From positions 3,906,001-3,970,000 of the forward strand of contig OU342631.1 of assembly GCA_910589415.1 (NCBI GenBank): 64,000 nt of DNA, read 5' to 3'. The notes under the pieces were generated by a model that was given only the letters and a program-made list of their open reading frames with translations, had not been told where the DNA came from and did no database searches. Positions 23,390-34,700 of the stretch are shown piece after piece (the first letter of the stretch is position 1; the number at the start of each line of letters is the position of its first letter). Source of the DNA: Malachius bipustulatus. Lineage: Eukaryota; Arthropoda; Insecta; Coleoptera; Melyridae. The translations under genes were made by a program, and so were the position numbers.

Positions 23390-23605
23390 ATTGCTTTTCA
23401 GGGTGTCAAATGATTTTCTTTCTTATTTTTGAAATTACTAGTCATTGATCAATCAATCAATTTCCCTTTATGTCGATTTGTTTTCACTTTATGTAAATTT
23501 ATTATTCTACTAAGGTTCAGTTACATAGGATCAAAATTGTAAAAGCATTTCATATAAAGGGAATCTTATTTGACAAATTGTGAAATGGAATTGACAAAAG
23601 AAGAG
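23390..23605. repeat. MITE with CCTCTTTTRTCAATTG-family ends (copy 3)
   Basis: It starts CCTCTTGTCAATTGCTTTTC and ends TTGACAAAAGAAGAG. It shares internal blocks with copies 1 and 2, including GTCATTGATCAATCAATCAA. Confidence 0.7.
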
Positions 23606-25455
23606 AAAAAGACTAAAATTTATGTTTTCAACCCTTACTTTGTGTGATGATATATAAAACACTAATGTTTTAAAAAATTCTACTGTATATTGATGGATAA
23701 TATAAACGTTACATGTGTTTCGCTACTATAATTTACAAACCTAAACAGTAGAGAGAATTCTTTACAAGAAACGTATGTGTATCCTTTGCAGTCTGGTAAT
23801 ATAGCATCACTGGCATTTTTCCAACCAAACTGGCCAAAAAACAACTTTGTCCTCCCCCACTTCTTTTGCCACTTCTTTTGGAGAGACAAATGGAATACAG
23901 CAGAGAATCTTATGTTTCTTTTCTTGAAGTTTTTTTTTTCAATATCTGACTCCTTCGAGTTATTACTGTGGCTCTCCAAAAGACACAAAGTTTCCCCCAA
24001 CTGAACTCGAAATTCAACTAAACCAGTCAATTTTTCTCTTCGTTCCCTGCACACCTTTTATACAAAAGCCGAGAATTCACGGCAATGATGAAAGATTCAC
24101 GGTTTCACATTTATTATGCGGTAAGGGTTAGGTGAGCTGTGTAATTTCATATTGTCTTAATCTTAGTTATTCCAGTCATTCAAACCTGTTCTGTAACTCA
24201 AGTGACCAATCGAATAGAAATGGCATATGATCTCTATTAAATTATCTAGAAGTGCTGTTAGTTTACCATAATCCAGCATTTCCTGAGTATTCTGCCAGTA
24301 GTTATTTTTTTTAAGCTGGATCTTGAAAGACAATCATCAAACACTGACACTCAATATTATAAAGCAAGAGAATAATATGCTGTTTCAGATAATACTTGGA
24401 TAGTAGGTTCCATTTCAGGCTAATTTCATTTAAAATTATCAGTGTTATTTTGCTTTATAATATCGCATAATTCATTATTAAATATGTATTATTATTTGTA
24501 TTGTAAATAGGTACTTTAATAAAAGAATCAATGTTTAAAACACTTTTTTTTATTTTTCAAACAATTTACAAAAGTAGTCGACATAAAAAATTACGTACTA
24601 CCTAAAACAGTAAAACATACAAATCTAAAAAGGAACAAAACAGTAAAAGGGAATTTTTTGTTTAGTAGTCGCTTGATGTCTACTAATTTTTATATAAAAA
24701 ATCAACATTTTACTTTATGAATTTTAATAATAAATAAAAATCAACAATAACTATTAATCTTAAAAAGCGAATAGTGAATAATTTATAAATAATTTACAAA
24801 ACGCTATTTGGCATCTGTATTTTTTTTAAATGAAAAAGTTATCAATTACAGTTTAATTTTCACAATCTCATGTGATTATCAAAGGCACATTCATTTATCA
24901 AGGTTTATAAATTAAACTATATACAATTTTATTTCCATGATCACAAGTAACTTTGAAAACTTATTATTATAAAATAAACTAACAACAGCTTGCATTGAGA
25001 CATTATTTTGTCAATTTGAAATCGCTTATTATAATGTAATAATAGAGTGCAACTAACAGTTCTGATCTTCATGATCCTTAAAATTATATTCTAACTAAGA
25101 ATTTTTCTTAAATCTCTCGAATTCCTCAAAATTGTTTCTTAAGAATAAAAACCATAAACAACTTGTATTTCAAATAAATGTGCAATTTTCATTTGAAATA
25201 TTTTAGTTATAATAAAGCAGATTGGATTTTCAATAACTGAATAAGCATTAAATATCAATTATATCACATAGGTACGTTCTGATTTCAAGAATTGACATGG
25301 GAAAAGTAAAAATTTAAAGTCAACAAAATACTTACAAATATTACATTATAAGCACTGTATTTAGTTTGTCATCTTTGTTTCTAAGAATGTTCTTTTTTGG
25401 TAAATATATCATGCAGTCTTACTGTTTGATAGAAACTCACAGAAATGTTTACAAA

Positions 25456-25959
25456 TATGGTAGGATTAAGTTTAAAAAGTCAGATGTGACGTCACACTAA
25501 CCGTCCGAATTAATATTTTTAATTTCACCAGAAAATGTCAAGTTGTGAACGAGCGTAAATTATTGAAGGAATCATTCAAACAATGAATTGAACCAGTTAC
25601 GTCAGTTTGAGAGCCACTGACAACTACATAAAATTTAGTCACGTAATGACATTCTATCCTCTGTGTTGTGCATTCAATTCTCATTCAAAACCAATGTTGA
25701 TGTATACTTATTTATGCTAGGGAACCTGTACACCGCTTTACTAGGGTAGCGCATTCTCATTCTCACAAAAAGTTGGGAATGTCAAATTTGACTTCATAAA
25801 CGTCAGATTTTCCATGAACGTACCACTGTCTAAAAATTCACACAATTTGTTATTAAGTCCGCGTATTAAAACGTATTTTTCTCAGTAATTACGTGTTAGA
25901 TACTAAAGTCTACAGCTTCGTATCGATACGTATGACTTTTTAAACTTTATCGGACTATA
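25456..25959. repeat. About 500-bp TIR element carrying a TGACGTCA palindrome (copy A)
   Basis: The ends TATGGTAGGATTAAGTTTAA and the complement of TTAAACTTTATCGGACTATA define terminal inverted repeats of about 30 bp. A second copy at 59753-60171 matches over about 270 bp in direct orientation. It shares the TGACGTCA site (25487-25494), GTGAACGAGCGTAAATTATT, TTTGAGAGCCACTGACAAC and ATTCTATCCTCTGTGTTGTG. Confidence 0.8.
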
Positions 25960-26450
25960 GCTTCATAACCAAACAAAAATTCTTATTAAATATACTGGAG
26001 GGTTTCCCGTAAGTAACTGATAAAACTCTTGAGTACCTAATAAATTAATTAATCCTTAGAAAGTCACTGAAAAATATTGAACAAATTCCTCAGCCATATT
26101 CTATTACTTATAAGTGAAAACTTATGCAGTAAATGTTTAAATATAGGAGATATTGAATAGTAGACTTGGTGGACTAGCCTATTCGACTTTCTATGAATAC
26201 TTCATTTAGGGGTTATTTAAAAAAAAATTGTAATTTTACTGTGATTTATTAGTCTCAAATAATTGGTATTCCTTCCATTTGTCTAAATCTTTCAGTAGTA
26301 AATAGTCTGGAAGTAAAAAATAGTCTGGAACAGGATTTCTCTCACACAGGTATCTTTAGTAATGACTCGATCTATCGCTGCTCTATAACTCGGTTAGATT
26401 GTAAGGACCATTCATTATTTTGATTTGTTTAAATCAATAATAATTGTAGC

Positions 26451-26703
26451 ATTGGCCAGAGTAACGTTGTAACTTACATTTTTTACAGGAGGTGCAAAAA
26501 ATGAACCTTGCAAGGTTATTGAATTGAATGGATAGTTTTCATTTGGCGATTCTTAAAATATCATTTAAATATGGTTAAAGGGAAATCATACAAAACTTAT
26601 CGTTTTGGTGGAAGCATTCTGCCTATTTAAACCTACCGAAGTGAAAAAATCACTCCAAAAAATTATGTAAGTTACAACATTACTCCGGCCAAGGCTCCAA
26701 TTA
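26451..26703. repeat. 253-bp MITE with TAATTGTAGCATTGGCC ends (copy A)
   Basis: Terminal inverted repeats of about 38 bp run from TAATTGTAGCATTGGCCAGA to ACTCCGGCCAAGGCTCCAATTA. The interior is A+T-rich, with TGGTGGAAGCATTCTGCC near the right arm. A second full-length copy is at 33047-33290. Confidence 0.88.
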
Positions 26704-27146
26704 TTTGATTGATTTTATAAACTCTAAATGTCGTTTGAATTAGTGATTAGTGAGAATAGTGGGAATAAATGGGAGTAAACTTGATAGAATTTGGATTTTG
26801 TTGCCTTCAGAGTCCACCTAATTCCAAAAACAGTGAAAGCTAATTTCTACTCAAACTGAAATTGTGGTGCCATCTAATTGTCAGAAGTATAAAGAATATT
26901 TTATATGATAAAATATGTTTAAAAACCCTCTAAATCCTACTTTGAATCACTGTAGAAATCCAAGGTTGGATTTAAAGTCCCCTAAATCAATTATATCAGT
27001 GATTTTCGAATATCACTAAATCCATTGAATAGCAAAACCCACACCCACACATCAATTTTCGAAGCAGTGTAACAGCTCCAAATATCCGAAAACGGCTTTC
27101 AAGGTCCCTATTTTAACTTTTCAGTTATACATAATTATCTTGACTA

Positions 27147-27672
27147 TACAAGGAGTTTCATTTTTTACCAGCATCATTTTAGGAGGTGGTAAAGAATCGC
27201 AAAATAAGTGGACTTTCCTCATAAAATATTTTTCAAAAAGACATAATAACGGAGGTAGAAGTCTTCAAAGTTGAAGTATGAAAATCGAATTCTGGGAATA
27301 ATTTTGGGACCACTTGAGCGATGTTCAAATTTGGTACACATAGTTCTGAGATAGATTGTTGTTACCTATTGTTTACTGGTAATAAGTTTTTACAAAACTG
27401 TCCAGTGGCGTAGATAGTGGGTGATGGCTCCCATTTTTTCACTCCATCTTCTACGCCTCTGGATATTTTTCAGAGATGTTAGAGGTTAAACATTTTTCTG
27501 CGTATGCAAACTGTAATAATTTTTATTGTTCACATTATGTGGGAATCAAACACAAATTAAGTGAAGACTTATTATGCCTTTCTGAAAAATATTTTTTGAG
27601 AAAAAATAATTTATTTTACGATTCTTTAGCACCTCCTTAAATGACACTGGTAATAAAATGAAACATCCTTTA
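27147..27672. repeat. About 525-bp inverted-repeat element
   Basis: The arms are about 110 bp. The left begins TACAAGGAGTTTCATTTTTT and includes TAGGAGGTGGTAAAGAATCG. The right holds the complement, CGATTCTTTAGCACCTCCTTA, and ends in CATCCTTTATA. No coding sequence remains. Confidence 0.7.
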
Positions 27673-28617
27673 TAAGGTGTGTCCATGATAAGGAAGCGAT
27701 AACATTCAGATATTGGAGACGGTAAGAGATACGAGGTCGGTAAGTGGTCACGTAAGAGCGAAAAACTGCAATAGTTGAAAGTTATTTTCGGAATGGGAGT
27801 AATAAGCTTCATGAAATTTGGATGTTCTCTTTAGACCTGTCTGGAATAATTATCATGTGGTGGAACCCAAGAATTACTTCTAGTTCCTCATCAAACTCAG
27901 TGCTTGGATGGAATGTTTCTGTATGAACCTGCTTACAAGCTTCTTAGAAAAGATGCTCAGTTTTGTCCTTATTGAGTGATATAGTAGTGAAATAATCCTT
28001 ACTCCTTACTTGGAGACATTCCCGGCAGGTAAAATGTTTGTCAACAGTTTTCCTGAAACTTACTCACTTTTTCAGGTTTAGTGTGGTTTAGAATATAGTG
28101 TAGCTCAGTTCCAAGAGCTACAGCACAAGTATTTGTTGGTTTGAAAACTTCAGAAGCAACCGATTTAGTGAAAGAGATCTGTGAAGATCGACTTATCTGT
28201 CGTAATATACCGATACCCTAGCCAGCCAGATTCTGCATTTACATTGAGGACTCGATATTTTGTGTGATCCTGTAAACAAAGTCAAGTCAAGTAGTCGAGA
28301 GGATAAGTTTGGCGAGATAAACAATACACCCGGCGAACTGTTTCAGAGTGCTTTAAGTGAGTGAGAAACCATGTATTAAAACGTGTCCAGGAAGGTGAAG
28401 GGCATTTCACTTATCTCTTAAATGAATTACTTGTTGATTTTATTTATGTGTTTTATAAAAATTTCGATAAAGTGAGTGCCTATTTTATCAATGTTCTTGA
28501 ATGTTTTGACAACTGTCCTAATCTAACTAAATCAAGAGATGAATAAAGAGTGAATTAAGTTAAGATGAACCTCTTTGTGTCAGCGCCTACTCCAAAACGG
28601 ATTTGTTTTCGAGCAAC

Positions 28618-31440
28618 CTTTATAATAATAATAATAATAATAATAAACACCTTTATTTATCACCATCATACATCCATATACCAATTTAACAATTCACCTA
28701 GACACTAATCCTGACAGTGACAAATTGGGGCGAAGTTCAACTTGAGGATCACATTATCCTCAGCTGCTCTCCCACTTAACCCCCTGATAACAAACATTGC
28801 TAAACTTTTACGAGCTGACAAAATATATATAATATTACAATAAAATAACATGTGAACGCGGCCATCCAAAGTACACATAATAATCATCACCTATTCCTGA
28901 CAATCAATGACAATCAGAGCCACACTATCCCGCGCGCAGACACCAAGGACAATCCATGGTCGTATCAACGATTCAGACTGCCAGGAAGGAGGTTCAGCAA
29001 CGCTCTGTTAATTATTAAATTCAGTAAATAACTAAAAAGCCCATAAGAATCGCAAAGCTCACCCAACCCCACCAACCACACAGGTATCCGTCATGCACTA
29101 CAGGGGGAACACCACGAGTCGACCGATCAGGATGACAGTCCTTTCAATGATTTAAATATGCTGTGATTCTAAATAATAGTCATGTACTGATCTTTTAAAT
29201 TGTTTTATATTTAATTTTTTAATGCATTCAGGTAGCGCATTATATATCCTGTAGACATTAAATGTAAAAGATCGCTCGAACATAGCAAGTCGGTATCTTG
29301 GAAGAGATACTGCATCTCTTCTGCGGATATTAATATTATGAACATCAGTCCTGTATCTAATTCTATTGTATAAGTACCCCGGCAGTCGAGTGGTTACTAT
29401 TGTATGATAGAAGCATGCTTGATGATACCTGAATCTGTTTTTCATATTAAGCCATCCAGCATCATTCAACTTGTGTGAAATGTGCTGATATTTCCTTATA
29501 CCATATGAATACCGCAAACAAGCATTCTGAACTTTTTGAATTTTATACATTGTTTCCGAATCAAGGCAGGGAGAAAAAACAGGAGAACAGAATGTGAATT
29601 GGGACAGTACCAAAGTTTCGCAAAGCTGTAATTTCAATTTAAGAGGTATGTACGATCTATGAGGATACAATAACCGTAAACTTGAATAGGCCCTGCGGAG
29701 ACAACTGTCAACATGCTGCCTATACCTAAAAGAGTTATCCATGACCAATCCTAGATTCCGAGCGCTTAAACTAACAGTCAATTCTGAGTCGTCAATCACA
29801 AGCCGAACGTCACGACGAACTCTTTCACAGAAAACCTTGCTACCTAAGAGGAGTACTGTCGATTTTCCAGGATTTAACTTCAGATTATGCTCTTTTGAAA
29901 ACTGTAAAATACCCTTTAAGTCAGAGTTGAGCTGATTTAGAGCATCATTAATTTGTGCTGGATAAAAAGAAATGTACAGTTGTGTATCATCGGCGTACAT
30001 ATGCAACTTACTATTTTTGACAACATTGCCCATGCCAGAAGTGTATACTGTGAATAACAGTGGACCTAAAATTGAGCCTTGTGGAACTCCACTATTGAGA
30101 TGACGTGGCATAGATGTACTTCCACCTATTCTCACTTGTTGCGTGCGGCCACGCAGGTAACTATTAACCATACCACATGCATCCTCCCCCAATCCAATAT
30201 GACGAAGTATATCACCCATTATGTCATGATCAATAGTGTCAAATGCCCTGGAAAAGTCTAGCAAAACAAGAACAGTAATCTTGCCCTCATCCATAGCGCT
30301 GAGTATATCATCATTCACCTTTGCCAGAGCCGTAAGACAGCTATGACCAGGTCTGAATCCAGACTGAACATTCGGGAGCAATTTATTGTCATCTACGTAT
30401 TTTCTCAATTGACTGTACATCACCTTCTCCAGGACCTTCGACAAAACGGGAAGTATACTGATCGGTCTTAGGTGAGACCACTCTGTCGGTTCAGGAATCT
30501 TAGGCAAAGGTAATACCAGAGCCTGCTTCCATGCTGCAGGAAACGTATGTAATAATAAGCAGGAATTTACTATATTTGTAATATGATCAAGAATGATTGA
30601 ACTGCATGTCCTGAGCATTCGAATACTGATCTCATCACATCCTACAGAATTAGATTTGATATCACTGAGCATCCTTAAGACAGTTTCACTATCTGTTAAT
30701 ACAAACGAGAAGAGTTCCCGATCGTTAACCCTGCACCCTCTGTACAACCCTTTATCATATTCGCTGCCCCCACCAGATGACTCGCCTGGTATACCACTGA
30801 GAAAGTGTTCATTTACCCGCTCAACATTGCTTAAGTGCTCAGGAACTCCCACCCGTGTACCAGATCCGATGCCAAGATATCTCAATTCTCTGTAAATGAG
30901 CCGCGGCTGCCTGCTGCCCAATTTATACGTGAAATATGCTTTTTTTTCGTTGCGAATGCTTATATTAGTATAATTGCGTAGTTCCTTGTAAGTTGCCCAA
31001 TCACTAGGTGACTGAGTGTGCCTATATTTCAATTTAGCTTTATCGCGCATCGAGATTAGCAGTTTAGCATTGTCAGTTACCCACGGTGTCGGCATCCTAT
31101 CAACCTTAATTTCCTTAATGGGCATGTGTCTGTCATATAATTGCGTTAGGGTGTTGTTAAAGATCGTGATCTTGTCATCTATACCATCTGTATAAAAAAT
31201 ACTGTCTAAATTTGAGTTTAATAAATCTTGAGACAACGAGTCTACAGAAGAGTGTTTGAAATCTCTAATCCTAAGAAATTTTGATTGACTTCTAGGTCTT
31301 CCAACATTCAAGACCACATACACAATGTCATGATCCGTGATATCAGAATCGATCACCCCCGATTCACACACCAGATTTTCATGAAAAACAATAATGTGAT
31401 CCAGTAATGCATCCCCACGGGTCGGTTCCCGTATGAGCTG
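28618..31440 (-). mobile_element. 5'-truncated non-LTR retrotransposon (CR1/Jockey-like)
   Basis: The element runs on the minus strand from a truncated endonuclease at about 31440 to a (TTA)n tail at 28618-28650. Immediately 5' of 31440 the open frame ends in unrelated sequence, the usual result of incomplete reverse transcription. About 500 bp of 3' UTR separates the stop codon at 29152 from the tail. The insertion lies about 275 bp downstream of the SCAP stop codon, in the same orientation. Confidence 0.88.
29152..31440 (-). CDS. Endonuclease (C-terminal part)-reverse transcriptase of a LINE
   Basis: An open frame of about 760 codons without a stop. It codes the end of an APE-type endonuclease (GDALLDHIIV, then the catalytic DHD in SDITDHDIV) and a complete reverse transcriptase. 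RT motifs in order: LPLPKIPEPTEWSHLRPISI, QSGFRPGHSCLTAL, LLDFSRAFDTIDHDIM, SGVPQGSILGPLLF and the catalytic MYADDTQLYI. A C-terminal domain ends near CIKKLNIKQFKRSVHDYYL. The gag-like first ORF and the endonuclease N-terminus are missing, so the copy is defective, but the intact RT frame implies a fairly recent insertion. The first in-frame ATG (31371) is not the real start. CR1/L2-like against other Jockey-group clades cannot be settled by eye. Confidence 0.9.
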   Translation of the reverse strand, partial: QLIREPTRGDALLDHIIVFHENLVCESGVIDSDITDHDIVYVVLNVGRPRSQSKFLRIRDFKHSSVDSLSQDLLNSNLDSIFYTDGIDDKITIFNNTLTQLYDRHMPIKEIKVDRMPTPWVTDNAKLLISMRDKAKLKYRHTQSPSDWATYKELRNYTNISIRNEKKAYFTYKLGSRQPRLIYRELRYLGIGSGTRVGVPEHLSNVERVNEHFLSGIPGESSGGGSEYDKGLYRGCRVNDRELFSFVLTDSETVLRMLSDIKSNSVGCDEISIRMLRTCSSIILDHITNIVNSCLLLHTFPAAWKQALVLPLPKIPEPTEWSHLRPISILPVLSKVLEKVMYSQLRKYVDDNKLLPNVQSGFRPGHSCLTALAKVNDDILSAMDEGKITVLVLLDFSRAFDTIDHDIMGDILRHIGLGEDACGMVNSYLRGRTQQVRIGGSTSMPRHLNSGVPQGSILGPLLFTVYTSGMGNVVKNSKLHMYADDTQLYISFYPAQINDALNQLNSDLKGILQFSKEHNLKLNPGKSTVLLLGSKVFCERVRRDVRLVIDDSELTVSLSARNLGLVMDNSFRYRQHVDSCLRRAYSSLRLLYPHRSYIPLKLKLQLCETLVLSQFTFCSPVFSPCLDSETMYKIQKVQNACLRYSYGIRKYQHISHKLNDAGWLNMKNRFRYHQACFYHTIVTTRLPGYLYNRIRYRTDVHNINIRRRDAVSLPRYRLAMFERSFTFNVYRIYNALPECIKKLNIKQFKRSVHDYYLESQHI

Positions 31441-31714
31441 CTATTGGGTTATAAACCTTTGTAATCATTTCATATTATTATTAATTCTTATACATAGATT
31501 CTATACAAAATCTACCAAAAAAACAACCCAATTCCCAATCAATTCTTTACGAAAATAATCGAACAGACTCTGAGAATCACTCAAGAAGTGTACGCTAGAA
31601 CATTTTAATAAATTACACTTTAAAGAACGTGAACTCTAAGAGTATTTAAACATTCATACATTTGTTTTCCTAACAAACATTACCTTTCGCCCGAACGCTT
31701 TCACCAACTAACCT

Positions 31715-34700
31715 CTAATCGCACTTATGCGTAATGACGGGAAACCTGACCCTGGCCAACTTGCTTCCATAATCGCAGACAACAGTGTCTCCAGTGAGCA
31801 GCATCTGTTTCATGAGGACACACGAGGCACCACCCAGGGAGATGGTGCGGATACAGTCGCCGGATCTGACGTCCCACACAACGAGGCAACCATCACGGGC
31901 AGACACAATGAGATTGGGCGACAACATAAGCACCTGACTGGAGAACGAGTGCGGCGAAGGTACTGTGGTGAGCAAGTGTCCCTGGAATCGTTCCCATACA
32001 CACAGGCGATCGTCCATCCCTAGAGAGATTACGTATGAGGCCGAATATGCCAGGGAGATAATCGGAGCATTATGGGCCTGAATATTGTACATGCAAGCAC
32101 CTGAAACAAATTATTTTTGTTTTTACACAGTTAAGAGTGGAAAGTGTCAATTAAGTAGTTTTACCTGTGAGAAGATCCCAAACGCAGAGCATTCCGTCCT
32201 GGCTACCGCTACCGGACGTGGATGGGCACACCCGATCTATGAAAACATAGGTGATAGGACCGCAATGTCCGTGAAGGGTGTAAAGAGCGCCACCGTCTTC
32301 CAGATTGAATACCTTCAGCGTGTGATCTTGACTCCCGGTGATGACACAACCCCCTTCACTGTCCATGCAGGTTATGGGTTGCTGGTGTGCTTTAACAGTT
32401 ATCACTTTGGTGCATTCCAGCGACTCTTCGCTCATATTCTAAGAAATTACCAAAAATTAGGACGTTTATAAAACATATACACAATCCTACTCCAATCGCC
32501 AATATCTCTGTTAATTGAAGAGCAATCAACTTCATATTACTCAATATAAAAAGGCTCAAGATAGAGGAAAACGGTTTACATGTCCCCTGAGATTTCTCGA
32601 AACAAAAATTTGACAATTGTTTCAGCACCAAAGAGTAGTATGTGAAAAGTTAAGATTTAGACATGTAAGCTGTTTTTCTCTATGAAATAAAAAAAAGGAT
32701 TTTCACTTGTTTATAACAAACTCATAAACTTCTCAATCTAAACTCCAACTGTGAAAACTATCTGTGAGTTTCCCAGACAATACGAAAATGTAATAATATA
32801 CAAAGTGACAAGAGTGCCATATTTAAAAGGAAGTTGCAGAAGAACAGTTTTATGCTAATTTTAAAGCAATTTGGGCACTTGCACTATATACCAAAATATG
32901 TGAAGTTGATTGCTTTTCCATTCACAGGGATATGCCATTAGAACAGAATTCCTGAGACACAAGGTATACAGAGAAAATTATTTGTAAAACACACAAAACA
33001 TTCTTCCCTCATCACAGTGAGGGAAGTTAAACTTTATAATTGTAGCATTGGCCGGAGTAATGTTGTAACTTACATTTTTACAGAAAGTGCAAAAAATACA
33101 CCTTGCAACGTTATTGAGCGGAAAATTTTCAATTGGTGTTTCTCAAAATATCATTTAAATATGATTTAAGGTAAATCATGCAACACTTTTTGCTTTGGTG
33201 GAAGCATTCTGCCCGTATAAACCTACTGAAGCGAAAAAATCACATAAAAAAATTATGTAAGTTACGTTACTCCGGCTAAAGCTTCAATTAGAGAAGTTCA
33301 TTGAAGAAAACAAAAATATTATTTACAGCAACAGAATAATTTTGAGAATGTCAAAACACATGTTATTTAATTAACGATCGTTTAAAGACTTTGCAAACAA
33401 CAAAGCCCAACTCCACATAGGAAAAAGGAGAACAAAGTGTGTATTGGTTGTGGGTAGAGTACCTGTGTTGTAGTTACTTTCTCGCTTCTAAGTTGGTTCA
33501 CCTGATTAGGTTTGGTTTCAATCGAGATTCATAACTACTGTCATTGACGTGCATTTTAATAATTATTAATAAAAAATTTCTCAGATTATATTTGACCAAG
33601 AAATATAACGAAATGATCCAACTGTTAAATTTAATTTTCCTGGGGATCGATTAATTAAAATTAAACGCATGGAAGATAAACATGAAGGGGCTCAACTGGC
33701 AAATTTACCCTAAAAGACAAATTTGTCAGGTATTTTCTTGTATTATTAATAAATCTGCATTATAGCATTGTAAAGATCCAGGCTCATTTTCAGTAGTAAT
33801 ACCACTCGTGATTGAATTTTCGCGGTAAGTCTGTCCATTTATTTCCAACGAAAGTGAGTTGCTTAAAGAGAACACCGTGGGCCGGTTGAACAAACGCAAA
33901 TCAAGAATTTTCAGATAATTACTGATTTTAAAATGCCCTGTATTACCAAAATATTTGTCTGATACTGCTGAAAATAAGTTTTACTCCCTTTAAAAAGAGT
34001 TAATTACTGATAAAAAATAATAGATCATTAAATATTTTAGCCGTATTTTCAAAATTTGCATTTTAAAATCAGTAATTATCTGAAAATAATTATTAATTTA
34101 CGTTTGTGCAACTGGCCCCATGAGTGTTAAAGAAAACGCTTAAAAAACACCAGACTCGTCCAACGCCAAAAAAGTTACATTCCGCAGAAACAACTCATTA
34201 TGACGCGCAGCTATAATTATTTATTGTTGAACTGTCAATATTTACATTGTTAAGTGACCCGTATATTATTTTTTATAACGCAAATTATTTAATTTTGAAT
34301 TAAAAATTTATTATTATTAATTAATCTTCTGTCCGTCAATCACTTGTTACGTCTATGTATCCGTTCGATGTTCGCTCCAGCACAGAAATCAACCACGAAA
34401 AGTAACTAAAAAGTCACTATTTTGGACAGAGAGCACGTTAGTATTAGGAATAAAACCAGTTTTTCCACCGGCGTGAATGATTACCATCCGTTGTCCTTTG
34501 GAGACGGGTTGCGTCAAACCTTCTCCACATGCGTCGCTCCACGCTTTTTGATGAACATGAGAAGATAATATATTTCTACCTTCGGCTCTATAATTTCTCA
34601 TCCTCCTCAGAAACTGAAGACGCCGGTATCGTATTTCTTGCTTTTCCATCAAAATTTTTCTATTAGATCTTGTTTTTCTTCACCGAGAGCCCAGTTTATG

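Larger units (their letters stand above)
22620..28617. other. Gene-poor intergenic region with MITEs
   Basis: Six kilobases between NHP2 and the LINE. I could not support any protein gene on either strand; open frames are short and of ordinary A+T-rich composition. The recognisable contents are four inverted-repeat elements (23390-23605, 25456-25959, 26451-26703 and 27147-27672). The rest, notably 24100-25450, is featureless A+T-rich DNA. Confidence 0.55.

Noticed and set aside
23680..24054. 124-codon open frame on the minus strand
   Set aside because: I recognise no domain, there is a long Lys/Phe-rich stretch of low complexity, and no neighbouring exon with matching phase can be found. The opposite strand is also open for 75 codons, as expected from chance.
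28361..28546. 61-codon open frame on the plus strand near the LINE
   Set aside because: No known similarity and no splice partners; length is within chance in this composition.
32085..32471. 128-codon open frame on the plus strand
   Set aside because: It is antisense to SCAP WD40 exons and crosses their splice sites; it is a shadow of the real coding strand.
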